A stretch of DNA of 64,000 bases from Pseudovibrio sp. M1P-2-3 (GTDB taxonomy: Bacteria > Pseudomonadota > Alphaproteobacteria > Rhizobiales > Stappiaceae), in NCBI RefSeq assembly GCF_031501865.1, contig NZ_JARRCW010000001.1:3245001-3309000 (forward strand). Reading direction: 5' to 3'. This document shows, in pieces, positions 17,086 to 26,898 of this stretch. Under the pieces are notes generated by a model. That model was not told where the DNA came from. It searched no databases and was given only the letters and a program-made list of their open reading frames with translations. The translations under genes and the position numbers were made by a program. The first letter of the stretch is position 1; each line of letters begins with the position of its first letter.

Positions 17086-18690
17086 TTAGTTGACGGCTTT
17101 GATGCGACCGTCGAGGTATGGAGTGTAGGCAGCGTCCTGAGCTTTCAGGTAGTCAGCCAGAACAGCGTCAAGGCTTGGACCGTAGTCGTAAGCGTTTTGA
17201 CCGTGCTTGGAGAACACCTTGTAGCCGTCACCACCACCGCGCATGTAGTTGTTGGTAGCAACATGGTAGGTTTTCTCGGCGTCGATCGGCGTACCGTCTG
17301 CCAGAGTTACGGAGACAACGCGCTCGCCCGCTGGTTTGCTTGGGTCATATTCGACCTTAAGGCCACCGACCTGAGGGAACCGGCCTGCGCCTTCTTCAAC
17401 CTTGGAGAAGCCGTTTTCCAGAGCTTCTACAACGTACTGTCCCTGCAGCTGGAAAGTGGACAGGGTGTTCAGGAACGGCAGAACCGTCAGAACTTCACCC
17501 ATTGTCACATCACCACCATCGATGGAAGCACGAAGGCCGCCGCCGTTCAGGATCACAATGGATGTGCCGTTGTCTTTTGTCGCCGCCAGAACAGCGTCAG
17601 TGACAAGGTTACCCATTTCACACTCTTTAGCGCGGCAGGACTTGCGGTCACCATCAACAGGAGCAGCTGTTTTACCAACGATCTCGTTGCGGATTTCGTC
17701 CAACGGAGCTGCCATTTCGGCAACGCGGGCTTTAAGCTCTGCGTTTTCAGCAATCTTGCCGTCCATAACAATAGGCTCGCCAACAGCTTCTACAATGTCA
17801 CCGCTGTCGTCAAACTTCACGTTCAACTCACCAAGGAACTTGCCGTAGGCATAAGCCTGAACGACGGCGGTTTTGCTGCCATCAGGACCATCAACCCAAG
17901 TCGGGTAAGGACCTTTTGCTTTTTCAGAGGTGTTGGACAGGAATGTGTTGGTGTGGCCACCCACAATCACGTCAACGCCCGGCACAGCCGCTGCGATTTC
18001 TTTGTCCACGTCATAACCTGAGTGGGACAAAACAACGATCTTGTTCACGCCTTCAGCCTGAAGCTTTTTAACTTCAGCTTTGGCAGCGGCAATAGGATCG
18101 GAAAATGTCACATCTTTACCCGGGCTTGCCAGCTCGGCAGTGTCCGCAGGTGTCAGACCGATGAGGCCAACTTTTTCGCCGTCAATTTCCATCACCTTGG
18201 ACGGAATAAGCTTGCCAGCAAGATGGCTGTCTTTGGAATAATCAGCGTTTGCCAGCAGAACCGGGAATTCCACTTTATCCATGAAGCCACGCAGAACTTC
18301 CGGACCATCGTCAAACTCGTGGTTACCAACAGTCATGGCATCATAGCCAAGCGCGTTCATGAACTCGGCAGCTGCTGCACCTTTATAGTGGGTGTAGAAC
18401 AGAGTTCCCTGGAACTGGTCACCACCAGACACAAGGATAGAGTTCTTCGCAGCGTCGCGGCGATCTTTAATTGCTGTTTCCAGACGGGCAGAACCACCGA
18501 AACACTCACCCTTGGCGTTCTTCTCCTCAGAACAGCCGGAGTCGTATTTGTTGATTGGTTCGATCCGAGAATGGAAATCGTTGGTATGAAGGATTGTTAG
18601 ATCGAAGTCTGCAAATGCTGGCGCAGAAAAACTTGTTGCCATTGCAAGAGCGGATGCACAAAACATGAGTCTGTTAAGGCGTGGTGTCAT
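17086..18690 (-). CDS. Periplasmic 5'-nucleotidase / UDP-sugar hydrolase (UshA-like)
   Basis: A signal peptide ends at SAPAFA, so the 534-aa protein is exported. The N-terminal metallophosphoesterase domain shows TILHTNDFHSR, VSGGDQFQG, TVGNHEFDDG, LSHSGYDVD and GGHTNTF, the full set of two-metal ligands. The C-terminal 5'-nucleotidase domain has ILNGGGLRASIDGG and TNNYMRGGGDGY, the substrate-stacking region. It should dephosphorylate extracellular nucleotides to scavenge nucleosides and phosphate. A possible disulfide pair (CSEEKNAKGEC and CRAKEC) is visible. The gene stands alone with its own terminator. Exact specificity (AMP, UDP-sugars, NAD) cannot be decided. Confidence 0.92.
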   Translation of the reverse strand: MTPRLNRLMFCASALAMATSFSAPAFADFDLTILHTNDFHSRIEPINKYDSGCSEEKNAKGECFGGSARLETAIKDRRDAAKNSILVSGGDQFQGTLFYTHYKGAAAAEFMNALGYDAMTVGNHEFDDGPEVLRGFMDKVEFPVLLANADYSKDSHLAGKLIPSKVMEIDGEKVGLIGLTPADTAELASPGKDVTFSDPIAAAKAEVKKLQAEGVNKIVVLSHSGYDVDKEIAAAVPGVDVIVGGHTNTFLSNTSEKAKGPYPTWVDGPDGSKTAVVQAYAYGKFLGELNVKFDDSGDIVEAVGEPIVMDGKIAENAELKARVAEMAAPLDEIRNEIVGKTAAPVDGDRKSCRAKECEMGNLVTDAVLAATKDNGTSIVILNGGGLRASIDGGDVTMGEVLTVLPFLNTLSTFQLQGQYVVEALENGFSKVEEGAGRFPQVGGLKVEYDPSKPAGERVVSVTLADGTPIDAEKTYHVATNNYMRGGGDGYKVFSKHGQNAYDYGPSLDAVLADYLKAQDAAYTPYLDGRIKAVN

Positions 18691-18885
18691 AAGAAAGTCC
18701 CCGAGATACTAAGCTGCGACAGCCACCCCCCTAGTGAATAGCTGCCCTGCTAAATGTACTAGCATCTGCACATTCGCCCATAAGAAAGCCCGAGACAAGG
18801 TACAAACTGAAAAATTTTGTGCCCAGTAAATATTTCTCTACATCCTATATACGTAATAGGCGCAACACCTGCAGAAAACCGTGGA

Positions 18886-19113
18886 TCACTGGAGAAAGTG
18901 GTTGGATTCACCCTCATTTCCATCAATGCTCATAGGTTCCTCATCCTCCGCAGGGATCGCATAACTCCCTGATAACCAGCGGTTTAAATCTACACTTTTG
19001 CATCTTTTAGAGCAAAAAGGAGAATGGGAGGCTGTAGCAGGCTGCTTACAAATGGGGCAGCTTTCTTGTTTACTGGAAGACATTTCCTGCAGACTCTTTG
19101 ATTTATCCGTCAT
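18886..19113 (-). CDS. yacG: DNA gyrase inhibitor YacG
   Basis: A 75-aa zinc protein with the family pattern CPICKQPA....FCSKRCKSVDLNRWLSG: four cysteines for one zinc, then the conserved Asp-Leu-x-x-Trp. In E. coli YacG binds GyrB and inhibits gyrase. ATG at 19113 is preferred because GGAGG lies 6 nt upstream; the in-frame ATG at 19125 overlaps that ribosome site. It is the last gene of the conserved block running from murA. Confidence 0.92.
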   Translation of the reverse strand: MTDKSKSLQEMSSSKQESCPICKQPATASHSPFCSKRCKSVDLNRWLSGSYAIPAEDEEPMSIDGNEGESNHFLQ

Positions 19114-19227
19114 GTTTTCCTCCATAAAAATAAACGGCCAGCCTATGGGAGTAGCATAGCAACTCCCACGGAAATAACAGGCCTAATGGTCCTGTGCCGA
19201 CACCTGTAACTCTGAATTTTAGAAAAA

Positions 19228-19884
19228 TTAAGCCGTTTCGCCTTCAGCCGACTGCACGGGAATACCCATAGAGGCCCACCCCTCCTGCACGGGATACCCC
19301 AATCCGGCAAGCAGATTTGCAGTTTCTAGCAATGGTAAACCCACAACATTGGAGTAGGAACCAATTAACCGTGCAATGAAACTGCCAGCCAACCCCTGAA
19401 TAGCATAGCCACCAGCTTTTCCGCGCCACTCGCCAGAGGCAAGGTAATTACGCGTATCATTGGAGGACAGACGCCGGAAGCGCACCCGGGTTTCTATGAG
19501 CTTGGTGCGCACTAACCCTTCGGCGGTATTGACTGAAACGCCCGTATACACTTTGTGCACACGGCCAGAGAGCAGATCCAGACAAGCGCTCGCCTGCTGC
19601 CGGGTTTCTGCCTTTGGCAGCACTCTACGACCAACGGCCACCACGGTATCTGCACCAAGAACAATAGCTGCCGCCCGAGACGGGTCTTTTTCCACCATCG
19701 CCCTTGCAGCCGCCGCTTTTTCACGGGCAAGCCGCTGCGCCAGTGCACGTGGGCTTTCAGCCCGTGTCTGGCTTTCATCAATATTTGCGGGCAACAGAAA
19801 ATCAGGCTCCACACCAATTTGATGTAGGAGTGCCAAGCGGCGCGGTGACGCCGAAGCCAGAATCAATGGAAGTTTATCACCCAT
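19228..19884 (-). CDS. maf: Maf-family nucleotide pyrophosphatase
   Basis: The 218-aa protein has the Maf start LILASASPRRLALLHQIG, the conserved GADTVVAVG aspartate region and GYAIQGLAG near the C-terminus. Maf proteins hydrolyse non-canonical or selected nucleoside triphosphates and have been linked to septum inhibition. ATG at 19884 is chosen since GGGGGAAAT precedes it; a longer in-frame start at 19914 adds ten unrelated residues. It lies 56 nt downstream of infA and upstream of yacG, the usual Hyphomicrobiales order. Substrate subgroup (dTTP/UTP-type or m7GTP-type) was not assigned. Confidence 0.93.
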   Translation of the reverse strand: MGDKLPLILASASPRRLALLHQIGVEPDFLLPANIDESQTRAESPRALAQRLAREKAAAARAMVEKDPSRAAAIVLGADTVVAVGRRVLPKAETRQQASACLDLLSGRVHKVYTGVSVNTAEGLVRTKLIETRVRFRRLSSNDTRNYLASGEWRGKAGGYAIQGLAGSFIARLIGSYSNVVGLPLLETANLLAGLGYPVQEGWASMGIPVQSAEGETA

Positions 19885-19940
19885 ATTTCCCCCGTTTTGA
19901 ATGCGAAATCGCAAGGAACCTGCTGCCCTGTCTACACCGC

Positions 19941-20159
19941 TTACTTGTAACGGTAAGTGATGCGGCCCTTGGTCAGATCATACGGTGTCATTTCCACCAG
20001 AACTTTATCGCCCGCAAGTACACGAATGCGGTTCTTACGCATACGACCGGCAGTGTGAGCAATAATTTCATGATCATTTTCCAATTTCACGCGAAACGTA
20101 GCATTGGGAAGGAGTTCGGTAACAACACCTGGAAACTCCAACATTTCTTCTTTAGCCAT
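19941..20159 (-). CDS. infA: Translation initiation factor IF-1
   Basis: The 72 residues start [11 protein letters not shown] and end GRITYRYK, and contain the S1/OB-fold signatures [19 protein letters not shown] and [15 protein letters not shown]-1 occupies the ribosomal A site during initiation. The start at 20159 gives the canonical length. The gene is separated from its upstream neighbour by ~245 bp, so it probably has its own promoter there. That gap holds no other gene. Confidence 0.97.
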   Translation of the reverse strand: MAKEEMLEFPGVVTELLPNATFRVKLENDHEIIAHTAGRMRKNRIRVLAGDKVLVEMTPYDLTKGRITYRYK

Positions 20160-20405
20160 ATGAATTCCTGATAGCTTTCTACAATTTTGGCGGAACCTAG
20201 CGGATAACACACCGAAAGGAAACCATTGCCTGTGCAAAGACGTGCGCATCTGGCGCAGTTTTACTCTTTAATTCTCGTATTTAACAGCCCGAAGCGGATA
20301 AAACGCCAGTTTTTAACGAGTGTATAACCCACTCGTTACCTTTGAGTATATTATTACAATGGTTTGAATTTCGCACCCACCCTAAAGGGCCTGCAAAATC
20401 ACGGG

Positions 20406-20846
20406 TTATGGTGAGGGCTCCATAAGGTCAATAATGCGTTTTCGCAGGGAATCTCTCACCTGCCGGTAAGAATCCAGAATTTGAGTCCGGCTGCCGAACA
20501 CCAAAGTGGGGTCCAGAGTGGGCCAGTAGACAATGTCCACATGCTGGGTTCTTGTCAGCTCCAATGCCATATGGTGCGCTTCCGGCGTCAACGTGATGAT
20601 CAGGTCAAACCCACCCTCTTGCAAATCATCGTAGGTTTTGGGGTGATGCGCTTCCATCGAGATCCCGATTTCATCCATAACAGAATCAACAAAGGGGTCT
20701 CGCACTCCCGCAAACACACCGCATGAACGCACATAAACGCTCTTTGGAAACAACTGCCCCATCAACGCCTCCGCCATAGGAGAGCGGACGGCATTCATTC
20801 TGCAAATAAAGAGAACTGCACTCGGCGGCGCCACGGGTCCATCCAT
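20406..20846 (-). CDS. Low-molecular-weight protein-tyrosine-phosphatase family protein
   Basis: The phosphatase loop C-x5-R-S is present as CRMNAVRSPMAEAL, preceded by a hydrophobic strand VLFI as in LMW-PTP/arsenate-reductase folds. ATG 20846 (MDGPVAPPS) leaves a 5-nt gap to the upstream UPF0262 stop, whereas a TTG at 20876 would overlap it. This gene always follows UPF0262 in Hyphomicrobiales and is annotated as a low-MW phosphatase family protein. Whether it acts on phosphotyrosine or another ester is unknown. The length of 146 aa is normal. Confidence 0.85.
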   Translation of the reverse strand: MDGPVAPPSAVLFICRMNAVRSPMAEALMGQLFPKSVYVRSCGVFAGVRDPFVDSVMDEIGISMEAHHPKTYDDLQEGGFDLIITLTPEAHHMALELTRTQHVDIVYWPTLDPTLVFGSRTQILDSYRQVRDSLRKRIIDLMEPSP

Positions 20847-20851
20847 AGGGC

Positions 20852-21364
20852 CTACCCGGTTAACCTCAGCGAACAAATCAGGGTAAACAAACGCCTTGCT
20901 GTCTGGTGGTCCACGTGGATCTTTCCTTTGAGGCGTTCTTCAAGCGTACGTGCGCCTTCATCATGCACGCCGCGCCGTCCCATATCAATAGCCTCGATCT
21001 GGGTTGGTGAGGCTGTGCGGATCGCTTCAAAGTAACTATCACAAATCATGAAGTAATCTTTGATGATCCTACGGAAAGGAGTCGTGGAAAGGATATGCGT
21101 GGTCACCTCGGTTCCGCACTCGTCTCTTATCATGAAAACAAGTTTTTTCTTGATAAGAGACAAGTCCAGCCGGTATGGACCACACTCGGCACCAACGGGA
21201 GAAAATCGGTTATCTTCAACAAGATCAAAGATAGCGACCTTCCGCTCCCTCTCAACGTCTTTATTGGCACGCATGATAGAATCGGGGTCTAGAATTACCT
21301 CGAACAGGCGCTCATAATCGTCTTCCTGTTCTACCTGTGTGCCGCTGGAAGCAGATTCACCCAT
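20852..21364 (-). CDS. UPF0262 family protein
   Basis: A 170-aa conserved alphaproteobacterial protein of unknown function. Recognisable segments are [68 protein letters not shown] and the C-terminal [12 protein letters not shown]. It begins 26 nt after hisD and ends 5 nt before the phosphatase start, so the three are likely co-transcribed. No catalytic motif stands out. Confidence 0.92.
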   Translation of the reverse strand: MGESASSGTQVEQEDDYERLFEVILDPDSIMRANKDVERERKVAIFDLVEDNRFSPVGAECGPYRLDLSLIKKKLVFMIRDECGTEVTTHILSTTPFRRIIKDYFMICDSYFEAIRTASPTQIEAIDMGRRGVHDEGARTLEERLKGKIHVDHQTARRLFTLICSLRLTG

Positions 21365-21390
21365 AGTCCCGCGCTTCTAACAATCCCAAC

Positions 21391-22695
21391 TTATTGGCTC
21401 GATCGATTTAGCCTAATGGCAATCGATTTTCCGTGTGCGTGCAAGCCCTCACTTTCAGCAAGGCTAATGGCTGCTGGCCCAATTTGAGCCAAATTATCCA
21501 TATTGCAACGCAACACAGAAGTGCGTTTTACAAAATCTAGAGTAGATAAGCCAGAGGAAAATTTCGCTGAACGGGCTGTAGGCAGAACATGATTAGAGCC
21601 CCCTACATAATCGCCAACCGCTTCCGGGGTATAGCGCCCCATAAAAACAGCCCCCGCATTACGCATCAAGGGCAGCAAGGCGTCGGGATCTTCTACTGCA
21701 AGTTCAAGGTGTTCTGGAGCAAACCGGTTGGAGAGCGCCATCGCATCCTCCAAACTTGGGACCGTGATAATTGCACCATAACCCTCCCAGGAGCGCCCCG
21801 CCACATCCGCTCTCGGCAAAGTTGTCAGCTGGCGTTTTACGGCTTCATCCACATCTTTTGCCATTTGAGCACTGTCAGTAATGAGAATTGATTGGGCAAC
21901 CGGATCGTGTTCAGCTTGCGAAAGGAGATCCACCGCCACCCAATCAGGGTTGTTCTGCCCGTCTGCAACAACGAGAATTTCGGAAGGACCAGCGATCATA
22001 TCAATTCCAACCGTACCGAACACACGGCGCTTGGCGGCTGAAACCCACGCATTACCGGGGCCAACGATCTTTGAAACCGGATTGATTGATTGCGTACCAT
22101 AGGCCAGCGCTGCAACGGCTTGCGCACCGCCAATACGGTAAATCTCTGAAACACCTGCCATTTTTGCAGCTGCCAGAACCAGCGGGTTCAAAACCCCGTC
22201 TGGGCTCGGCACCACCATGACAATGCGCTCAACACCAGCAACCTTGGCAGGCACCACATTCATGAGAACTGACGATGGATAGCTTGCCAGACCACCTGGA
22301 ACATAAACCCCGACCGCTTCAATCGCCGTCCAGATGGAGCCCAGCTCGACACCAATGGAATCCGTATAGCGGCTACTTTCAGGCAGCTGTTTGAGGTGGT
22401 GGGAGCGTATCCGGTCACAGGCCAGTTGCAATGCAGCAAGTGTTTCTTCGGAAATTGAGGCAACTGCCTCTTCAATTTCCCTTTCACTCACTCTCAGCTC
22501 ATCCATGGAGGCGGCGTCAAGGCGGTCGAATTTCTTCGTGTATTCCAGCACAGCCGCATCGCCGCGCGTACGCACTTCATGCAAGATATCGCGAACAACA
22601 TGGTCAACATCATCTGAGACTTCCCGTTTACTGGAAAGCAAGCGGTTGATTTCCTCTTCAAAATTTTCTTGCTCGAAGGATATTTTAACGGCCAC
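21391..22695 (-). CDS. hisD: Histidinol dehydrogenase
   Basis: Catalyses the last two oxidations of histidine biosynthesis, histidinol to histidine, with NAD+ and zinc. At 434 aa it has the standard length. Visible signatures are VYVPGGLASYPSSVLMN, IDMIAGPSEILVVADG, the zinc/active-site LLSQAEHDP, and NRFAPEHLELAV with GGSNHVLPT. It is isolated from other his genes, as is usual in alphaproteobacteria where it follows murA and DUF2948. Confidence 0.97.
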   Translation of the reverse strand: MAVKISFEQENFEEEINRLLSSKREVSDDVDHVVRDILHEVRTRGDAAVLEYTKKFDRLDAASMDELRVSEREIEEAVASISEETLAALQLACDRIRSHHLKQLPESSRYTDSIGVELGSIWTAIEAVGVYVPGGLASYPSSVLMNVVPAKVAGVERIVMVVPSPDGVLNPLVLAAAKMAGVSEIYRIGGAQAVAALAYGTQSINPVSKIVGPGNAWVSAAKRRVFGTVGIDMIAGPSEILVVADGQNNPDWVAVDLLSQAEHDPVAQSILITDSAQMAKDVDEAVKRQLTTLPRADVAGRSWEGYGAIITVPSLEDAMALSNRFAPEHLELAVEDPDALLPLMRNAGAVFMGRYTPEAVGDYVGGSNHVLPTARSAKFSSGLSTLDFVKRTSVLRCNMDNLAQIGPAAISLAESEGLHAHGKSIAIRLNRSSQ

Positions 22696-22749
22696 GATGT
22701 TTATTTCCCAATACTCTTCAGACTTTGCAACCTGTCTGCGAACCTAACT

Positions 22750-23181
22750 CTAATCAACCTGATGGTGCGGTTTGTTTTCGGTTGCCCAGGCAGCACCCAA
22801 ATCTGTCAATTGCACCTCAAGGCACTCTACACTCGCTGCAATAGCAGCTCCACCCGAGAACTCCAAGATCAAACGTCCGGCAGGCTCGTTTTCGCTTTCA
22901 AAGCGCACAGCCAGCAAAGATAAAACCACATCTTTCCGGTTCATGTTGATTTTCTTGGCCTGCACGCCCTGCACACGGGCAAGGGCAAGGACAGTGCGGC
23001 GGCGCTCGTTCTGCCCTTTTCCCTCTTTCGAGGCTTCCCAGACAAACCGGTTCATGGAAATGAGAAGTTGCTGTTCTTGAGGCAGGTACTGGATTTCACC
23101 CACCTTCAAAACGGCATCCTGAACCATTGCGGACACAACATTCAGGTCTTCCAGATCCATGGCGACCAGCTTCATATGCAT
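22750..23181 (-). CDS. DUF2948 family protein
   Basis: A 143-aa cytoplasmic protein with the DUF2948 pattern: LVAMDLEDLNVVSAMVQDA at the start, GEIQYLPQEQQLLISMNRF, then ALARVQGVQ and ALEFSGGA-like sequence near the end. ATG 23181 is preferred because AAGGGG lies ~10 nt upstream; a TTG at 23199 overlaps that site. It lies between murA and hisD in nearly all Hyphomicrobiales, and its function is not known. Confidence 0.88.
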   Translation of the reverse strand: MHMKLVAMDLEDLNVVSAMVQDAVLKVGEIQYLPQEQQLLISMNRFVWEASKEGKGQNERRRTVLALARVQGVQAKKINMNRKDVVLSLLAVRFESENEPAGRLILEFSGGAAIAASVECLEVQLTDLGAAWATENKPHHQVD

Positions 23182-23277
23182 ATCTTTATACCCCTTCAAA
23201 GGTAAGGGGACATGCGCTTTGTGCGCAGCCCCCTACCCGAAATCAAATCATCGCCTGTTGCATTCCTACTGGACTGC

Positions 23278-24567
23278 TTAGGCGGAAATACGTTCAATGA
23301 CAGCGCCGCACGCAGACAATTTGTCTTCAAGGCGCTCAAACCCGCGATCAAGGTGATAAACACGGCTGACTTCGGTTTCGCCTTCGGCAGCCAAGCCGGC
23401 AATAACCAGCGACACAGAAGCTCGCAGGTCCGTTGCCATCACTTGAGCACCGTGAAGCTGATCCACACCGTTAACGGTCGCCATCTGGCCATCCAGTGTA
23501 ATATCCGCACCAAGGCGAGCCAGTTCCTGCACATGCATGAAACGGTTTTCAAAAATAGTTTCTGTAATGCGGCTTTTACCCTTGGCTTTGGTCATTAAAG
23601 CCATAAACTGGGCCTGAAGGTCTGTTGGGAAGCCGGGAAACGGGTCGGTGACCACGTCAACGGCTTCAATGCCATTGCCATTGCGGAAAATCTTGAGGCC
23701 CGCGCTGGTTTCTGTAATTTCCAGACCTGTTTGACTGAGGGTCGTCAAAGCGGATTGCAGCAAATCAGCCCGCGCACCTTCCAGAACCACTTCGCCCCCT
23801 GTCATGGCCACGGCCATGGCATAGGTGCCGGTTTCAATACGATCGGGCACAACAGGATGGCGGTGCTCACCCAAACCTTCAACGCCTTGAATATAAAGCG
23901 TATCAGAGCCGATACCTTCAATTTTCGCGCCCATACCCACCAGACAGTTGGCCAAATCGGCAACTTCCGGCTCGCGCGCGGCATTTTCAATAACGGTTTC
24001 CCCTTTGGCCAGAGTTGCAGCCATCAGCACCGTGTGGGTTGCCCCAACGGAGACTTTCGGGAACGTGACCCGCCCGCCCTTCAAGCCGCCATGCGCCTTG
24101 GCCACCACGTAGCCGCGATCAATGTCGATTTCAGCGCCCAGAGCTTTCAGGCCCTGTACGAAAAAGTCCACAGGCCGTGTGCCAATTGCACAGCCACCGG
24201 GAAGCGAAACGCGCGCTTCATGCATTCTGGCAAGCAAAGGGCCGATGACCCAGAAGCTTGCCCGCATTTTGGAAACAAGGTCATAGGGAGCGGTTGTATC
24301 TACAATATCGGAAGCACGCAGATGCAGTGTCTGGCCTGTGAGGAGGTTCTGCCCCTGCCGTTTACCGTCCACCGAGTAATCAACCCCGTGGTTTGACAGG
24401 ATCTGCATAAGCTGGGCAACATCACGCAACCGTGGAACGTTTTCCAAAGTGAGCGTACCCTCGCTTAAGAGGGATGCAATCATCAATGGCAGTGCAGCAT
24501 TTTTTGCACCAGAGATGGGAATTGTCCCATTAAGCTGGTTTCCGCCCACTATGCGAATTTTGTCCAT
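23278..24567 (-). CDS. murA: UDP-N-acetylglucosamine 1-carboxyvinyltransferase
   Basis: First committed step of peptidoglycan synthesis: transfers enolpyruvate from PEP to UDP-GlcNAc in the cytoplasm. The 429-aa protein shows [20 protein letters not shown], the catalytic cysteine loop [15 protein letters not shown], and [17 protein letters not shown]. The cysteine (not Asp) predicts fosfomycin sensitivity at the target level. It is the first gene of the murA-DUF2948-hisD-UPF0262-phosphatase series. Confidence 0.97.
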   Translation of the reverse strand: MDKIRIVGGNQLNGTIPISGAKNAALPLMIASLLSEGTLTLENVPRLRDVAQLMQILSNHGVDYSVDGKRQGQNLLTGQTLHLRASDIVDTTAPYDLVSKMRASFWVIGPLLARMHEARVSLPGGCAIGTRPVDFFVQGLKALGAEIDIDRGYVVAKAHGGLKGGRVTFPKVSVGATHTVLMAATLAKGETVIENAAREPEVADLANCLVGMGAKIEGIGSDTLYIQGVEGLGEHRHPVVPDRIETGTYAMAVAMTGGEVVLEGARADLLQSALTTLSQTGLEITETSAGLKIFRNGNGIEAVDVVTDPFPGFPTDLQAQFMALMTKAKGKSRITETIFENRFMHVQELARLGADITLDGQMATVNGVDQLHGAQVMATDLRASVSLVIAGLAAEGETEVSRVYHLDRGFERLEDKLSACGAVIERISA

Positions 24568-24897
24568 ATGTTTATATTTCCCCGAAATAGAAAGTCAGCC
24601 GAGCACACTGACCATTTGATTTGTCCCTTAACACTTTGCCTAATGATGATTCAAGGCGAAGCTATGGCACAAACACCGGCTTTCCTGTTCAAATTCCCCT
24701 GAAAGCCTGCCCAGTGAATGGTCTTGTGTCTATTTCTTTCAACTTGGGAGTTGAAAACACAATGGCCTTCAGAGCAACCCTTCCCGACCAAGGGTCAAAG
24801 GAAAAACCACTCCTATTAATAATAGGGGCAAGCCCTAAAAAACTAATTGAAATCTGCCCCCCAACTCTCTTATCCCTGTTAACCTCGCGCCCTTTCC
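24568..24897. other. Intergenic region upstream of murA
   Basis: This 330-bp stretch holds the promoter side of murA and the 3' side of the next small gene. A near-perfect AT palindrome (CCTATTAATAATAGG, 24813-24827), followed on the minus strand by GTGGTTTTT, could terminate the small gene. A plus-strand reading frame here has no ribosome site and no family resemblance. Confidence 0.4.
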
Positions 24898-25047
24898 CTA
24901 CTCTGACGGTGATTGGGATTTCTTGACCGCTTGTTTACGCCGCCGCAGATTGGCCCTCAAAGCCTGTGCCAGACGGTCCTCCCGAGTTTCTTTTACCTTG
25001 CTTTTTTCACCAGCTGTTTTTTGCTGGTCTTTGTTCTGGTCGCTCAC
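24898..25047 (-). CDS. Conserved 49-aa basic protein beside murA
   Basis: Begins with GTG at 25047 behind a strong GGAGG ribosome site (GGAGGCAATAATT) and ends with TAG. The sequence is hydrophilic: MSDQNKDQQKTAGEK, then REDRLAQALRANLRRRKQA. The last stretch is the pattern of a short protein I recall next to murA in many Hyphomicrobiales genomes. The Arg/Lys-rich helix suggests nucleic-acid or membrane-surface binding, but function is unknown. It is short enough to be missed by routine gene callers. Confidence 0.75.
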   Translation of the reverse strand: MSDQNKDQQKTAGEKSKVKETREDRLAQALRANLRRRKQAVKKSQSPSE

Positions 25048-25297
25048 AATTATTGCCTCCGAACCCTATTTTCCTGAGATAACCTTATTTTTAAAGGTCC
25101 TTCCCTACAATTTCTAGAGGACCGGGACTCTAGGATTTTTCGTAAATCCATGAGTTTCCACATAATTGGAAAAAATGCACTTGCACCCTCGCAGAGGTTA
25201 TGGCAAAAGCCTCCTCGTCCGGCGGGGATGCCCCACGGACTGAAGAAAATCGATCCTATTGATTTTCAACGACAATGTGAAGTTCACTTCACACGAT

Positions 25298-25372
25298 GCT
25301 GCGGTAGCTCAGTGGTAGAGCGCACCCTTGGTAAGGGTGAGGTCGGGAGTTCAATCCTCCCTCGCAGCACCA
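25298..25372 (+). tRNA. tRNA-Thr (GGT)
   Basis: A 75-nt cloverleaf with encoded CCA. The acceptor GCTGCGG pairs with TCGCAGC, the anticodon loop TTGGTAA gives GGT, and the T-arm GGGAGTTCAATCCTCCC is intact. Confidence 0.97.
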
Positions 25373-25595
25373 TTCTTCCCTTAAAATATAAAATTTCCTA
25401 AAATACTATTTCGTATTTACACGCTTTTGTTTGCACATACTTCAAACTCCATAAAATAAACATAAACCCCAATACTTCCCCCTAAGAGGTCCTTAATATC
25501 AAGTGCGCTTTGCATTTGCATTTTTGTAGGTTTCTCCGCATTTTGCAAAGGGCCCGGCTTTCTTACATGCCGGAAAGCTCCTGTTAATCAAGAAA

Positions 25596-25931
25596 ATGGA
25601 AACTCCAATGGTTGCTATTTTTGTTGTTGCTTTGCTCGCCCTTGCTGGTGCCACTTTTTATTCCATTGTTATTCTGATGTTCATTCTCAGCGCTCGTGAC
25701 CTTGCGACTGTGAGGGGAGACACTTTAAAGACCAGGGATTATGTGGAGGCCATCTTCTGGCCCATTACACTTCTTGTCAGTCTTGCAGACGATCTTCTGT
25801 CCCGTAAATCCAGAAAAGAGATCCTTGATCTCAGCCCTCAGGAAAATCTAGACACGGAACAAAACGAATCAAAAGCTATTAAATTTGGAAAAACTTACAA
25901 AGGCACCCTGTTTGTGGACCAAAACAGGTAG
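25596..25931 (+). CDS. Small single-span membrane protein, unknown
   Basis: The 111-aa protein begins with a long hydrophobic span (VAIFVVALLALAGATFYSIV plus ILMFIL) and continues as a charged cytoplasmic tail with SADDLLSRKSRKEI-type sequence. Composition and codon pattern fit a real gene, but I recognise no family. Either METPM (25596) or the second Met (25608) may be the start; no strong ribosome site separates them. Confidence 0.55.
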   Translation: METPMVAIFVVALLALAGATFYSIVILMFILSARDLATVRGDTLKTRDYVEAIFWPITLLVSLADDLLSRKSRKEILDLSPQENLDTEQNESKAIKFGKTYKGTLFVDQNR

Positions 25932-26207
25932 GCAACACAGCCCATACTAGTGATCGCATTTAGGCAGTTCCACTCATGGTATAGATGACAATGAAACACT
26001 GTGAATTCCGCAGTGGTCTATCCGGTTTTCAGCTCTTTACGCCTTTACAGACCTCAAAACGGCTGCAAATCTCTTCTTGTATTTAGGTGTCACTCAATCT
26101 CCAAGTGAGATGAATTGCACCCGATGGACAGGAGAAAACGGGGGGCACATCTACCGGTTTTCCGTCCTGTAACCAGACCTTACTACAAATGCTGCTGGAG
26201 GTATCAG

Positions 26208-26402
26208 ATGGATCAGGTAATAAGAAAAGACGAAGCAGGCCTGGAGACTCACGGCCCGTTTTCCGAAGCCGAACTGTCTCTTTTAAACTACCAAATGGAA
26301 GAAAACGAATTTGCTTCGCTCATCCGCCTCGTTACGTCCCTCCCCTCTGAAAAGTGGAGTGCAGCTAAGGAAGCAATAAAGAAAGCTGCAGGCGCCTCTT
26401 AG
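26208..26402 (+). CDS. Small acidic protein, unknown
   Basis: A 64-aa frame from ATG 26208, supported by GGAGG 6 nt upstream. It is helical and charged (EAELSLLNYQMEENEFASLI, then SEKWSAAKEAIKKAAG), with no membrane span. The reading frame extends upstream to 26115, but that part has an unnatural composition and no ribosome site. No family is recognised. Confidence 0.5.
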   Translation: MDQVIRKDEAGLETHGPFSEAELSLLNYQMEENEFASLIRLVTSLPSEKWSAAKEAIKKAAGAS

Positions 26403-26898
26403 TAACTTCCTCAGGGCGAAGTATCTTAAAGAAAACTCCACATCCCCCGCGCGCTCCCCCCCGATCCTTTAGAGAGGGGCTGCATTTGCCAGCATTTATT
26501 AACATTTGAAGAAATTCTTTGGACAATATTGCAGGGCGACTAAATAGTGCAGAGAACTTGGGGGATGAATTCAAGCTCTGCTTTTTTTCGCCCTATTATT
26601 CTTGTTGCCCGTCAACACGATGCGTAACTGGACGTTAACCCAACCCAATTTCGTCATATTTGGGTATTTATTTCCAGAGCGCATTAACTTTGGCAGAACA
26701 ACACTCAGCTGCCGATAAGCTGTGCCTTTATTTTTACGCGATAAACACAAAACTCTGGCACCTTAGGGCTGGCCTATGGTAAGGGGAGACGCTGTTATAC
26801 AAGAATGTAATGTTGCGTCAAAATGACCTGCGACAGGCTGGCTCTAATCAGATAAGGTTGGAATATCTCTAATATTTATCGCCGATAAGGGATACTCG
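26403..26898. other. Long leader region upstream of hemA
   Basis: Nearly 500 bp without a convincing gene. It must hold the hemA promoter. No full FNR box is present; TTGTTGCCCGTCAA at 26602-26615 is one base off but has no -10 at the expected distance. One plausible sigma-70 pair is TTGGAC (26519) with TAAATA 16 bp later. No riboswitch fold was recognised. Confidence 0.35.

Noticed and set aside
17083-18600. Two adjacent plus-strand frames (312 and 192 codons) opposite the 5'-nucleotidase
   Set aside because: They mirror the low stop density of the nucleotidase gene and lack domain or start evidence.
24621-24926. Plus-strand 101-codon frame upstream of murA
   Set aside because: No ribosome site, no homologue pattern, and it overlaps the stop region of the better supported 49-aa gene on the other strand.
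26602-26615. TTGTTGCCCGTCAA as FNR box for hemA
   Set aside because: One mismatch, no -10 element at the 22-nt distance found at ccoN and hemN on either strand, and 284 bp from the start codon.
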